A DNA stretch of 64,000 nt. Source: VRUE01 sp963701265 (lineage in GTDB: Bacteria; Actinomycetota; Thermoleophilia; Solirubrobacterales; 70-9). This document shows positions 41,788-51,482 of this stretch, piece by piece (position 1 is the first letter of the stretch; every line of letters starts with the position of its first letter). The position numbers and the translations under genes were made by a program. The notes beneath the pieces are model-generated. The model worked only from the letters and a program-made list of their open reading frames with translations, searched no databases and was not told where the DNA came from. The stretch is taken from NCBI GenBank assembly GCA_963701265.1, contig OY969581.1:1426001-1490000 (forward strand), given 5' to 3'.

Positions 41788-43124
41788 GATGCGGCTGCCT
41801 TTGCCGGGCGCAGGGCGGGGAAGGGCTGGCGCTGCAACGCGGGTACGGCGCAGACCGCCGCCACCCCGGCGACGAAGAAGAACATGTACGGGGCCTGGGC
41901 AAAGGAGAGGCTGTCGAACATCACGGTGACGACGGCAAAGGCCACCGTCGCGCCGACGGCCGCCAGCGCGGGCGGGCCGCGCACCGGGTCGTGGTCGCGG
42001 ATCGGCCGGTGGGCGGCGAAGAGGACCGTTCCCAGCATGCCGAAGAAGGCGAGCAGGCCGAGGGCGCCGATCTCGATCATCATCCCCAGGTAGTCGTTGT
42101 CGAGGATGCGGTATTTGCCCGGGTCATAGCTGCCGTAGCCGCGCCCGATCAGCGGGTGGGTTCTCACGTCGGGCTGGATCGCGTCGTAGTCGCGGGTGCG
42201 GCCGAGGGTCGAGGCATCGGTTTCCTCCGCGCCGGAAACGCGGGACTTGATCGTGCCCAGCGCCCCCGGAGTCACTGCCAGCATCGCCAGCACCGCGACC
42301 AGCGCCAGCGGCGCCAGGCGGGCGATCTCCCGCGGTCGGTAGAGCGCCATCGCCAGGATCGCAAAGGGCGGCACCGCCATCGCCGCCTTCTTCTGGGTCG
42401 CTGCGGTGGCAATCAGGATCACCCCGGTCGCCAGCATCCACCTGACGCGTTTGCCTTTCTCCGCGCTGAGGATGTTGGTCAGGGCGAAGGGAATCGACAT
42501 CGCCAGCAGGGCCGTTACGGCGAGGCCGTGCTGGGTCGGCCCGACGATGGTCGAGGCGCCTACTTCGGGGTCCGGAGGCTCGGGCAGGACGGTGAATCCC
42601 GGCAGCAGCTTTTCGCTCCATTCGTAGAAGAGGTTGACGCCGCTGCGGTACTCGTAGATCACCCCGACCGAGGTGATGCAGGCAAGGATCACCACGTACT
42701 TCGTGAACGCCCTCAGCTCGGCGGGGCGCAGCGTCGTCGCCACGACGAAGAAGAAGGCGACGTAGGAGAAGAGCAGGACGAGCTTCTTGACCGCGAGGCT
42801 GAGCTCGCCAAGGCTGCCGAGGATGCCGACGTTGGCGACGACGCTGAGCAGGGCGATGGTGAAGAAGAGGGAGACGCCCGCGTAGACGCCGTTGGGGCGC
42901 AGCCGCGCTCCGCTGGAGCGGCCCGCCGCGAAGGTCGCCAGCCAACAGGCGACGATGAGGAAGATTGCCGCCCGATCGAGCTTGGCGTCGACGCCGATCG
43001 AGAACGGGGCTTCGATCGAGTCGAAGGGGACGAGGAAGACCATCGCCAGGAACCCGGCCAGCATCCAGGGCAGCACTCGACTGGTCCGCGGCCAGTCATC
43101 GCTGGGCTGGGCATGCTGCGACAT
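41784..43124 (-). CDS. O-antigen ligase/polymerase-like membrane protein (Wzy-type)
   Basis: A 446-residue protein with about eleven hydrophobic helices. The conserved outer loop of the WaaL/Wzy family is visible: RTHPLIGRGYGSYDPGKY, then ILDNDYLGMMIEIGALGLLAFFGML. Earlier helices (for example LPWMLAGFLAMVFLVPF) follow an N-terminal polar segment. The predicted job is to polymerise lipid-linked repeat units at the outer face of the membrane. It lies between a GT2 gene and a Wzz-like gene, a classical grouping. Confidence 0.88.
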   Translation of the reverse strand: MSQHAQPSDDWPRTSRVLPWMLAGFLAMVFLVPFDSIEAPFSIGVDAKLDRAAIFLIVACWLATFAAGRSSGARLRPNGVYAGVSLFFTIALLSVVANVGILGSLGELSLAVKKLVLLFSYVAFFFVVATTLRPAELRAFTKYVVILACITSVGVIYEYRSGVNLFYEWSEKLLPGFTVLPEPPDPEVGASTIVGPTQHGLAVTALLAMSIPFALTNILSAEKGKRVRWMLATGVILIATAATQKKAAMAVPPFAILAMALYRPREIARLAPLALVAVLAMLAVTPGALGTIKSRVSGAEETDASTLGRTRDYDAIQPDVRTHPLIGRGYGSYDPGKYRILDNDYLGMMIEIGALGLLAFFGMLGTVLFAAHRPIRDHDPVRGPPALAAVGATVAFAVVTVMFDSLSFAQAPYMFFFVAGVAAVCAVPALQRQPFPALRPAKAAAS

Positions 43125-43136
43125 GGCGGCGCCCGC

Positions 43137-44036
43137 CTAGTGTTCCGTGGTCGCGTGGTGTCGCTGCCGGACGTCGTCGTCCCAGGGGATCTCGTCGGCA
43201 GCTTGGTGGCCCGTCGGGCCCGCCAGGGTGACGGGGGGATGCTCGGGTGCCGGTGGATGGTTGGAGACATGGTTGAGGTCGACGCGAGCGGCATCGGCTT
43301 CGTCGCTTTCGCGCCAGGCGTCGCCGACGTTGCGGCTGACGAGGATCAGGATGCAGGCGGCGCCGAAGACGCCGAGGAAGACGAGGAAGCCGAGTACGTA
43401 GCTGGCGCTTTCGCTGACCACGCCGGCCTGGGCGGTGCCGAGCTGGCGGATCTTGACGCTGTCGACGTTGGTCAGGCCACTGTCGCTCTGGTCCTGGATG
43501 TTGCTGACGACCGAGCGCAGCGCGGTGGCCATGCCGTTGGCGAGGCGACGGGCGCCCTCCACGGTCGGCGCCTGCGTGTATATAGAGAGCACGGGCAGTT
43601 CGCCGCTGAAGTTGACCTGGACCCGGTAGGGCTCGCTGTCCTGGCGCAGATCGTTGGCGCGCTGCTCGGAAGTCGGGTCGGCGGCCTCGCTGGCGTTGGC
43701 GACCGGGCCGTGCACGGCGATCTGCTCGGCCGGGATCTTGCTCGCGCGGGAGAGGGCGTTGACCATCGCCTCGCTCTCGACGAAGTGCGCGTAGGCGCCG
43801 GCCCGCAGGGTCAGCGGTTCGATTTCCCGGTGAAGGTCGCCGAGGAAGGTCTCTTCCGAGTCGACCAGGACCTCGGTGGTCGCGGCGGCGATCTGGCTCG
43901 AGCGCGGCGTCATCTCGAAGGAGAGCGGCGAGATCTTGAACATCGAGATCAGCGCTGCGACCAGCGCAACGGCGGCGCCGATGGCGACCCAACGGCGGTC
44001 GTTCCAGAGAGCTCGGAGGACGTGAACTAGATCCAT
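43137..44036 (-). CDS. Wzz-like chain-length/tyrosine-kinase-adaptor protein
   Basis: A 299-residue protein with two membrane helices framing an outer domain. ATG 44036 (MDLVHVLRALWNDRRWV) is typical of the Wzz/CapA N-terminus; a longer frame starts at 44078. Helix 1 covers about 17-37 and helix 2 about 222-244 (SYVLGFLVFLGVFGAACILIL). The outer part is helix-rich (LTLRAGAYAHFVESEAMVNAL). The cytoplasmic tail is histidine- and acid-rich and lacks Walker motifs, so any kinase would be elsewhere. It likely sets polymer length with the Wzy protein coded just downstream. Confidence 0.82.
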   Translation of the reverse strand: MDLVHVLRALWNDRRWVAIGAAVALVAALISMFKISPLSFEMTPRSSQIAAATTEVLVDSEETFLGDLHREIEPLTLRAGAYAHFVESEAMVNALSRASKIPAEQIAVHGPVANASEAADPTSEQRANDLRQDSEPYRVQVNFSGELPVLSIYTQAPTVEGARRLANGMATALRSVVSNIQDQSDSGLTNVDSVKIRQLGTAQAGVVSESASYVLGFLVFLGVFGAACILILVSRNVGDAWRESDEADAARVDLNHVSNHPPAPEHPPVTLAGPTGHQAADEIPWDDDVRQRHHATTEH

Positions 44037-44110
44037 CTGGGGGACAAACGCGGGCTCGGCGAGTCTTCTTCCACGCAAGCAACAAGTTCTCGGCGGCGTT
44101 TCATTCAGCG

Positions 44111-45001
44111 ATGGCCGACCACCGCCTGCTCGTCATATCGCCCGTGCGCAACGAGGCCGCTCACCTGGAGTGCACGGCGCGCTCACTGGTTGCCCAGGAG
44201 CGTTCGCCCGACGCCTGGGTCGTGGTCGACGACGGTTCCGACGACGGCACGCTCGCGCTCCTGCGCCGGCTCGAGCGGGAGATCGACTTCCTCAAGGTGG
44301 TGGCGGTGCCGCCGCAGCCGCCGGTTCCCGACCGCCTCGCCCGGGCGGCCGCGCCGCGTGCCTTCCTCACCGGCCTCGCCAGCGCGCCCTTTAACGACTT
44401 CACCCACATCGCCAAGCTCGACGGCGATATCGAGCTGCCGCCCGAGTGGTACGCGGAGCTGCTGGCGCGGATGGACGCCGACCCCTCGCTCGGGATCGCC
44501 GGCGGTGACCTGATCGAGCCCAGCGGCGAGGAGTGGGGGGTGCTGCCGATTCCGCGCCACCACGTCCACGGTGCCGTCAAGCTCTACCGCCGCGATTGCT
44601 ATGAGGCAATCGGCGGTGTGCGCGAGTGCCTGGGCTGGGACACGATCGACGAGACCTGCGCCCGCATGCGCGGCTACCGCACCCACAGCCCGACCGAGCT
44701 GGTCGCCCGCCACCACCGGCCACATGCCAGCGCCGACGGCACCCTGCGGGGGCGCCGCCGACACGGTGCCTGCGCCTACATCGCCCACTTCCCCCTCTGG
44801 TGGGTGGCGCTGCGCTCGCTCAAGGTGGCGACGTCGCGTCCCTATGGGGTCTCCGGCATCAACTTCCTCGCCGGCTACGTCAACGCCGCGCTGCGGCGCA
44901 CGCCGCGGGTCGAAGACCCCGGCTTCCGCCAGCAGGTGCGGCGCGAGCTTCGCGCCCGCGTCGCCGCCGGCCTGCACCTCGAGCGGCGGCTGGCGACCTG
45001 A
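44111..45001 (+). CDS. Glycosyltransferase family 2
   Basis: A 296-residue GT-A enzyme divergent from the Wzz gene. LLVISPVRNEAAHLECTARSL, VVVDDGSDDGTLALLRRL and HIAKLDGDIELPPEWY, with D-G-D as the metal-binding element, are intact. GGVRECLGWDTIDETCARMRGY forms the acceptor-side motif. Its stop shares the final bases with the ATG of the asparagine synthase gene (TGATG overlap at 45001). The two may modify the same sugar. Confidence 0.9.
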   Translation: MADHRLLVISPVRNEAAHLECTARSLVAQERSPDAWVVVDDGSDDGTLALLRRLEREIDFLKVVAVPPQPPVPDRLARAAAPRAFLTGLASAPFNDFTHIAKLDGDIELPPEWYAELLARMDADPSLGIAGGDLIEPSGEEWGVLPIPRHHVHGAVKLYRRDCYEAIGGVRECLGWDTIDETCARMRGYRTHSPTELVARHHRPHASADGTLRGRRRHGACAYIAHFPLWWVALRSLKVATSRPYGVSGINFLAGYVNAALRRTPRVEDPGFRQQVRRELRARVAAGLHLERRLAT

Positions 45002-46926
45002 TGTGCGGCATCGCCGGAATCGCCGCTGCCGATCCGCGCCGGCTGCCGCTGAGCGAGGAGTCGCTGCTGGCTATGACCGACGCGATCGTCCATCGCGGGC
45101 CCGATGACGCCGGGGCCCTGCTCGAGCCGGGGGTCGCCCTCGGCATGCGCCGGCTCTCGATCATCGACGTCGCCGGCAGCCCCCAGCCGATCGTCAACGA
45201 GAGCGGCGACGTGCAGGCGGTCTTCAACGGCGAGATCTACAACTTCGCCGCGCTGCGCGAGGAGCTGAGCGCTCGCGGCCACCGACTGGCAACCGGCGGC
45301 GACGGCGAGACGATCGTCCATCTGTATGAGGAGCTGGGGCCGCGCTTCGTCGAGCGCCTGCGCGGGATGTTCGCGATCGCGCTCTGGGACCGCTCGCGCC
45401 GCCGTCTGGTGCTCGCCCGTGATCGGATGGGGGTCAAGCCCCTCTACGTCGCCGAGCTGCCCGACGGGCTGGCGTTTGCCTCCGAGGTCAAGTCGCTGAT
45501 CGCGGCGGGCCTGGTCGAGCCCGCGCTTGATCCGATCGGGGCGGAGCAGTTCATGGCCTGGGGCTTCGTCCCCGGCCCGGCGACCCTTTTCGCCGGCGTG
45601 CACAAGCTGCCCCCGGCGACGACGCTTGTCTTCGAGGACGGCCGCATCGTCGACCAGCATCAGTACTGGGACCCGTGGTCGGGCGGCGCCACCGCCGGCG
45701 GCAGCCTCAGGGAGAACCGCGACCGCCTGCTCGAGCTGCTGCGGGAGTCCGTCAGCGCCGAGATGGTCAGCGACGTGCCGCTCGGTGTGATGTTGAGTGG
45801 CGGTCTCGATTCGAGCCTGCTGGCGGCGCTGATGACGGAGAGCGGCGAGGGTCGGATCAAGACCTTCTCGATCGGCTTCGCCGAGGACGCCGACGCCAAC
45901 GAGCTGGGCGAGGCGAGGCAGGTGGCGACGCGCCTGGGGACCGAGCATCACGAGCTGGAAACGAGCGCCCTCGACCATCCCGACCTGCTCGACCGCACCC
46001 TGGAACACGTCGAGGAGCCGATTGCCGACCTCTCCGGGGTCGGCTTCATGCTGCTCAGCCGCCTCGCCCGCGAGTCGGTGACCGTGGCCCTCTCGGGCCA
46101 GGGCGCCGACGAGCTGCTCGGCGGCTACCGCAAGCACCAGATCGCCTGGGCCGCGGGAATTGCCGCCCGCACGCCCGGCGCCCGGGGCCTGCTCGCGGCG
46201 GCGGGCCGGACGCGCCCGCCGGAGTCGACCGCGGCGCGCGGCTTGGCTGCGCTCAGCACCGCGGACCCGGCCGAGCGGATGCTGGCGATGAGCCGCGTCG
46301 TGCAGGCAAGCGAGCGCGAGATCACCTTCACCCCTGAATTCCTCCAGGCCGGTGCCGAGGAGGAGATAGCCGCCGTCGTCCGCCGGGCGCTGCCCGAGCG
46401 GGAGATGACCCCGCTGGCCGAGACGCTGCAGCTCGACAGTCGCCTGGCCCTGGTCGACAACATGCTGCTCTATTTCGACAAGGCCTCGATGGCCGCGTCG
46501 CTCGAGGTCCGCGTTCCCTTCCTCGACCAGGACGTGGTCAGCTTCTGCAGCTCGCTGCCGGACTCCCACCGGGTGCGGCTTGGCAACCGCAAGGCGCTGC
46601 TGAAGCTGGCCGCGCGCGGCCTCGTCGACGACGCGATCATCGACCGGCCCAAGCGCGGCTTCTTTCACTCGGCGCTCGGCACCTGGCTCGAAGTCCAGCG
46701 CGAGGACCTGCTCAGCGAGACCCTGCGCGACGAGCGCACGCGCGAACGGGGGCTTTTCCGCAGTGACGAGCTCGATCGACTGCTCGCCGGCGCCGGCGGC
46801 GAGGGCAAGAAGGCTTCCCAGCGCCTCTTCTGCCTCTTCCTGCTCGAGCGCTGGCTGCGCCAGTGGGTAGACGCGGATGCACCGGGGCGTGCAAGGACTG
46901 CAAGGAGCGCGACGTTCATCTCGTGA
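45001..46926 (+). CDS. asnB: Asparagine synthase (glutamine-hydrolysing), AsnB type
   Basis: A 641-residue class II amidotransferase. ATG 45001 leaves catalytic Cys2 exposed (MCGIAGIAAAD), which the mature enzyme needs. The glutaminase domain shows IVHRGPDDAG, LSIIDVAGSPQP and FNGEIYN. The ATP-pyrophosphatase domain has the P-loop LSGGLDSSLLAAL and SGQGADELLGGYRKH, then DKASMAASLEVRVPFLDQDV. In polysaccharide loci such proteins often amidate a uronic-acid or sugar-linked carboxylate instead of making free asparagine. Which applies here cannot be told from sequence. Confidence 0.93.
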   Translation: MCGIAGIAAADPRRLPLSEESLLAMTDAIVHRGPDDAGALLEPGVALGMRRLSIIDVAGSPQPIVNESGDVQAVFNGEIYNFAALREELSARGHRLATGGDGETIVHLYEELGPRFVERLRGMFAIALWDRSRRRLVLARDRMGVKPLYVAELPDGLAFASEVKSLIAAGLVEPALDPIGAEQFMAWGFVPGPATLFAGVHKLPPATTLVFEDGRIVDQHQYWDPWSGGATAGGSLRENRDRLLELLRESVSAEMVSDVPLGVMLSGGLDSSLLAALMTESGEGRIKTFSIGFAEDADANELGEARQVATRLGTEHHELETSALDHPDLLDRTLEHVEEPIADLSGVGFMLLSRLARESVTVALSGQGADELLGGYRKHQIAWAAGIAARTPGARGLLAAAGRTRPPESTAARGLAALSTADPAERMLAMSRVVQASEREITFTPEFLQAGAEEEIAAVVRRALPEREMTPLAETLQLDSRLALVDNMLLYFDKASMAASLEVRVPFLDQDVVSFCSSLPDSHRVRLGNRKALLKLAARGLVDDAIIDRPKRGFFHSALGTWLEVQREDLLSETLRDERTRERGLFRSDELDRLLAGAGGEGKKASQRLFCLFLLERWLRQWVDADAPGRARTARSATFIS

Positions 46927-49900
46927 CGATGAAATCGAGGACAGCCCTTGCCGTGGGTCTCGCGGTCGCGTTTGCCTTCGCCCTTCCGGGCTACGCCGCG
47001 GCTGAAGTGACGTGCCCGAACCCGATCCCGGTGGTCGAGGAGAACCAGTGCGCGGGGGGCTCGACCTCGGACGCCTGGCGCCTCACCGACCCCAATCCCG
47101 ACATCGCGGGCTTCGCCACCCGTACCAGCGTCGACCGTGGCGAAGACGTCGAGCTGAAGATCGGCCGCGCTGAGGAGGAACCGAGCACGACCAAAGTCGA
47201 CGTCCACGTCTTTCGCATCGGCTATTACGGCGGCGCCGGCGGCCTCTACGTCCCCGCTGCCTCCAAAGACGAAGTCGTCGTCAACAACGACCAGGATTGC
47301 GGCGTGCCAGACGAAGCGACCGGGCTGCTCAGCTGCGCCGGTTGGGAAACCACCTACACGATTCCGGGCGAAGACCTGCGCGCCTCGGGCATCTACGTGG
47401 CCCACCTGACCGCCACCGACACCGGCTGGGACAACCAGATCGTTTTCGTCGTCCGTGACGATGAGCGCACCCCGGCCGCTGAAGTCGTCTTCCAGGTCCC
47501 GATGACGACCTACGAGGCCTACAACAACTGGGGCGGCAAGTCCCTCTATGACTTCAACTCGGCCGGCGCGACGACCGTCTCGGGCAGCCCGCGGGCGGTC
47601 GAGGTCTCCTTTGACCGGCCCTTCGCCAACACGGCCGGCTACTTCAACGACTGGTTCCTCAACGGCGACTTCGCCCTCGCCTACTGGCTCGAGCGGCAGG
47701 GCTACGACGTCGCCTACAGCGATGACCTGCACGCCCACTCCACCCCCGAATCCCTGCTCGGGCACCGCGCGATCGTGCTCGGCGCCCACGACGAGTACTG
47801 GTCGGGAGGGCAGTTCGAGGCAACCAAGGCGGCGCGCGACGAAGGTGTCAGCGTCGCCTCTTTCGGCGCCGACGCGGCTTTCTGGAAGGTGCGCTACCAG
47901 GACAGCGGCAGGACGCTGGTCTGCTTCAAGACCGTGCAGGGGGCTGGCGGCGACGGCAGCGCCGGAGCCAACGACTGGGGCCCCGACGGCAAAGTCGGCA
48001 CCGCCGACGACGCCTTGGGCAAAGACGGCCTCGCCGGGACCGAAGACGACAACCCCGAGAACGCGACGACGACCTTCCGCGACGACGGGACGCTGCCGGA
48101 AGACCCGAACGCCCCCGAAGGCGGCCGCGTCGGGCCCGACTCCCCCGAGAACTCGCTCTTCGGCTCGATGTACTTCGGCGACCGCGACGGTGCCTCTTTC
48201 TCACTTGAGGTCCCGCCGGGCGAAGGCAAAGGCGGCGAGTTCGCTGCTGATCCGCTTTGGCGGCACACCGGGGTCGAAACGGAAACGGGCGCCACGATCG
48301 GCTCCAAATTCGTCGGCTGGGAGTGGGACGCGGTGCCGACCCAGGCCCAGTACCTCGAACAGCAGCCCGCGGGCGTCGTGCGCCTGACCGAATCCTTCCC
48401 CGAAGGCGGCAACTGGCTTCAGGACGAGGGCAGGACTTACTCGTCCTCCGCGCCTCCCGGCCAGTCGGACGTTGCCAGCGCGGTCAAGTACACGGCCGAA
48501 AGCGGCGCCATGGTCTTCGCCGCGGGAACCGACCAGTGGTCCTGGGGGCTGGGCCCGCACAACCCCGCCGGCGCCTTCGGCAGCGAACCGGTGGACATCA
48601 GCGACCCGCGCATCGAACAGGTGACGGCAAACGTCTTCGCCGACATGGAAGTCGACCCGAACACCCCGCACGGGATCATCCTCGACGGCTCCAACACACC
48701 CCCGAGCGCCGCCTTCAAAGCCTCGCCCTCACCGGCGTCCGTGGGTGAAAAAGTCAGCTTCGACGCCTCGGCCTCCAACGATCCCGACGGCGAAATCGTC
48801 AGCTACAAATGGGACCTCGACGGCGACGGCGAATACGAGACCGAAACGGGCAAAACCGCCAGCTCAAGTCACACCTACGAAAAAGCCGGCACCTACTCGG
48901 TCAAGCTGCGCGTCACCGATGAGGACGGCGGCACCGACACGGTCACCCACTCGTTGACCGTCGCCGCACCGCCCAAAGGCCCCTACGCCGAAGCGGTCCT
49001 CGGCACCGAAGGACTCGCCCACTACTGGCGCCTCGGTGAGAGCTCGGGCACGACCCTCGCCGACATCGCCGGCGGTGCCACCGCGACCAACTCCGGCGCC
49101 ACCCTCGGCGCCACCGGCGCCCTGGTCGAAGACGAAGACACCGCCGCCAGCTTCGACGGCACCAACGACTCCGCGGTCGCCTCACTCGACCTCTCCGGCA
49201 CCGAACAGCTGACGCTCGAGTTCTGGCTCAAGTGGGACGAATACGCCAACGACGACGACCTCGCCCTGGAGCTGACCAACAACTTCAACGCCAACGACGG
49301 CGGCTTCCTGGTCGACCCCAACGCCCCCGAAGAAGGCGGCAAGTTCGGCGTCGGCATCGGCCGCGGCGAATCGCGCAACACCACCTTCTTCGCCCGCCCC
49401 AGCGCCGGCAAATACCACCACTACGCCTTCCTGCTGGACACCAGTGCCACCGGCTCCGAAGAGATCATTCCCTACGTCGACGGCGTCCCCGTCTCCTACA
49501 CGAAGACGGTCAGCGGCTCCGGCGGCGGCGCCTTCGCCAAAGCCCTGCTGCACTTCATGTCACGCAACGGCGCCGCCCTCTTCGGCGCCGGTGACCTCGA
49601 CGACCTGGCGATCTATGACCGCAAGCTGAGCGCGAAAGAGATCGAAGCGCACTACGAAGCCGGGGTCGGACCGGAACCCAACACACCCCCGAGCGCCGCC
49701 TTCAAAGCCTCGCCCTCACCGGCGTCCGTGGGTGAAAAAGTCAGCTTCGACGCCTCGGCCTCCAACGATCCCGACGGCGAAATCGTCAGCTACAAATGGG
49801 ACCTCGACGGCGACGGCGAATACGAGACCGAAACGGGCAAAACCGCCAGCTCAAGTCACACCTACGAAAAAGCCGGCACCTACTCGGTCAAGCTGCGCGT

Positions 49901-51482
49901 CACCGATGAGGACGGCGGCACCGACACGGTCACCCACTCGTTGACCGTCGCCGCACCGCCCAAAGGCCCCTACGCCGAAGCGGTCCTCGGCACCGAAGGA
50001 CTCGCCCACTACTGGCGCCTCGGTGAGAGCTCGGGCACGACCCTCGCCGACATCGCCGGCGGTGCCACCGCGACCAACTCCGGCGCCACCCTCGGCGCCA
50101 CCGGCGCCCTGGTCGAAGACGAAGACACCGCCGCCAGCTTCGACGGCACCAACGACTCCGCGGTCGCCTCACTCGACCTCTCCGGCACCGAACAGCTGAC
50201 GCTCGAGTTCTGGCTCAAGTGGGACGAATACGCCAACGACGACGACCTCGCCCTGGAGCTGACCAACAACTTCAACGCCAACGACGGCGGCTTCCTGGTC
50301 GACCCCAACGCCCCCGAAGAAGGCGGCAAGTTCGGCGTCGGCATCGGCCGCGGCGAATCGCGCAACACCACCTTCTTCGCCCGCCCCAGCGCCGGCAAAT
50401 ACCACCACTACGCCTTCCTGCTGGACACCAGCGCCAGCGGCTCCGAAGAGATCATTCCCTACGTCGACGGCGTCCCCGTCTCCTACACGAAGACGGTCAG
50501 CGGCTCCGGCGGCGGCAAATTCGCCAAAGCCCTGCTGCACTTCATGTCACGCAACGGCGCCGCCCTCTTCGGCGCCGGCGACCTCGACGACCTGGCGATC
50601 TATGACCGCAAGCTGAGCGCGAAAGAGATCGCCGATCACTTCGAGGCGGGCTCGGGGAGCAAAAAAGCCCAGGAAGAAAAAGAAGCCAAAGAAAAAGCTG
50701 AAAAAGAAGCGAAAGAACTAGAAGAAAAAGAACAGAAAGAAAAAGAAGAAAAAGAAGCCGAAGAAGAAGAACCGCCCGTTCCGGGTCCCTACGCCGAAGC
50801 GGTCCTCGGCACCGAAGGACTCGCCCACTACTGGCGCCTCGGTGAGAGCTCGGGCACGACCCTCGCCGACATCGCCGGCGGTGCCACCGCGACCAACTCC
50901 GGCGCCACCCTCGGCGCCACCGGCGCCCTGGTCGAAGACGAAGACACCGCCGCCAGCTTCGACGGCACCAACGACTCCGCGGTCGCCTCACTCGACCTCT
51001 CCGGCACCGAACAGCTGACGCTCGAGTTCTGGCTCAAGTGGGACGAATACGCCAACGACGACGACCTCGCCCTGGAGCTGACCAACAACTTCAACGCCAA
51101 CGACGGCGGCTTCCTGGTCGACCCCAACGCCCCCGAAGAAGGCGGCAAGTTCGGCGTCGGCATCGGCCGCGGCGAATCGCGCAACACCACCTTCTTCGCC
51201 CGCCCCAGCGCCGGCAAATACCACCACTACGCCTTCCTGCTGGACACCAGTGCCACCGGCTCCGAAGAGATCATTCCCTACGTCGACGGCGTCCCCGTCT
51301 CCTACACGAAGACGGTCAGCGGCTCCGGCGGCGGCGCCTTCGCCAAAGCCCTGCTGCACTTCATGTCACGCAACGGCGCCGCCCTCTTCGGCGCCGGTGA
51401 CCTCGACGACCTGGCGATCTATGACCGCAAGCTGAGCGCGAAAGAGATCGAAGCGCACTACGAAGCCGGGGTCGGACCCTGA
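46923..51482 (+). CDS. Large secreted protein: dimethylformamidase-like domain, PKD and LamG repeats
   Basis: A 1519-residue exported protein. GTG 46923 overlaps the asnB stop as GTGA; ATG 46929 is an alternative. The signal peptide is about residues 3-27. Residues about 35-580 resemble the N,N-dimethylformamidase large-subunit-like domain (VDVHVFRIGYYGGAGG, MTTYEAYNNWGGKSLYDF, VLGAHDEYWSGGQF). Then come PKD1 (~590-685), LamG1 (~687-916), PKD2, LamG2, a Lys/Glu-rich helix (~1240-1288) and LamG3. PKD-LamG units 1 and 2 are near identical, 987 bases apart. LamG domains bind glycans. The protein is a likely surface adhesin or matrix component. It is followed by a flippase gene with a TGATG overlap. 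Confidence 0.85.
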   Translation: MTMKSRTALAVGLAVAFAFALPGYAAAEVTCPNPIPVVEENQCAGGSTSDAWRLTDPNPDIAGFATRTSVDRGEDVELKIGRAEEEPSTTKVDVHVFRIGYYGGAGGLYVPAASKDEVVVNNDQDCGVPDEATGLLSCAGWETTYTIPGEDLRASGIYVAHLTATDTGWDNQIVFVVRDDERTPAAEVVFQVPMTTYEAYNNWGGKSLYDFNSAGATTVSGSPRAVEVSFDRPFANTAGYFNDWFLNGDFALAYWLERQGYDVAYSDDLHAHSTPESLLGHRAIVLGAHDEYWSGGQFEATKAARDEGVSVASFGADAAFWKVRYQDSGRTLVCFKTVQGAGGDGSAGANDWGPDGKVGTADDALGKDGLAGTEDDNPENATTTFRDDGTLPEDPNAPEGGRVGPDSPENSLFGSMYFGDRDGASFSLEVPPGEGKGGEFAADPLWRHTGVETETGATIGSKFVGWEWDAVPTQAQYLEQQPAGVVRLTESFPEGGNWLQDEGRTYSSSAPPGQSDVASAVKYTAESGAMVFAAGTDQWSWGLGPHNPAGAFGSEPVDISDPRIEQVTANVFADMEVDPNTPHGIILDGSNTPPSAAFKASPSPASVGEKVSFDASASNDPDGEIVSYKWDLDGDGEYETETGKTASSSHTYEKAGTYSVKLRVTDEDGGTDTVTHSLTVAAPPKGPYAEAVLGTEGLAHYWRLGESSGTTLADIAGGATATNSGATLGATGALVEDEDTAASFDGTNDSAVASLDLSGTEQLTLEFWLKWDEYANDDDLALELTNNFNANDGGFLVDPNAPEEGGKFGVGIGRGESRNTTFFARPSAGKYHHYAFLLDTSATGSEEIIPYVDGVPVSYTKTVSGSGGGAFAKALLHFMSRNGAALFGAGDLDDLAIYDRKLSAKEIEAHYEAGVGPEPNTPPSAAFKASPSPASVGEKVSFDASASNDPDGEIVSYKWDLDGDGEYETETGKTASSSHTYEKAGTYSVKLRVTDEDGGTDTVTHSLTVAAPPKGPYAEAVLGTEGLAHYWRLGESSGTTLADIAGGATATNSGATLGATGALVEDEDTAASFDGTNDSAVASLDLSGTEQLTLEFWLKWDEYANDDDLALELTNNFNANDGGFLVDPNAPEEGGKFGVGIGRGESRNTTFFARPSAGKYHHYAFLLDTSASGSEEIIPYVDGVPVSYTKTVSGSGGGKFAKALLHFMSRNGAALFGAGDLDDLAIYDRKLSAKEIADHFEAGSGSKKAQEEKEAKEKAEKEAKELEEKEQKEKEEKEAEEEEPPVPGPYAEAVLGTEGLAHYWRLGESSGTTLADIAGGATATNSGATLGATGALVEDEDTAASFDGTNDSAVASLDLSGTEQLTLEFWLKWDEYANDDDLALELTNNFNANDGGFLVDPNAPEEGGKFGVGIGRGESRNTTFFARPSAGKYHHYAFLLDTSATGSEEIIPYVDGVPVSYTKTVSGSGGGAFAKALLHFMSRNGAALFGAGDLDDLAIYDRKLSAKEIEAHYEAGVGP
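48691..49644 (+). repeat. PKD-LamG repeat unit, copy 1
   Basis: The first of two tandem copies with a period of 987 bases. From 48981 it also matches the third LamG copy at 50787-51479, and by eye I find no difference over that stretch. The unit codes for a PKD domain followed by a LamG domain. Confidence 0.9.
49678..50631 (+). repeat. PKD-LamG repeat unit, copy 2
   Basis: The tandem copy of 48691-49644. It differs at a few sites: GCCAGC for GCCACC near 50433, AAATTC for GCCTTC near 50518, and GGCGAC for GGTGAC near 50579. Beyond 50631 the sequence changes to a unique end leading to the Lys/Glu linker. Confidence 0.9.
50787..51479 (+). repeat. LamG repeat unit, copy 3
   Basis: This copy lies after the Lys/Glu-rich linker and lacks a PKD domain. 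It carries the copy-1 variants at all sites where copy 2 differs, including the end EIEAHYEAGVGP. Offset to copy 1 is 1806 bases and to copy 2 is 819. Confidence 0.9.

Noticed and set aside
41991..44030. A 679-residue plus-strand frame opposite the Wzy and Wzz genes
   Set aside because: Its composition is the antisense complement of hydrophobic helices, and both minus-strand genes have clear family motifs.
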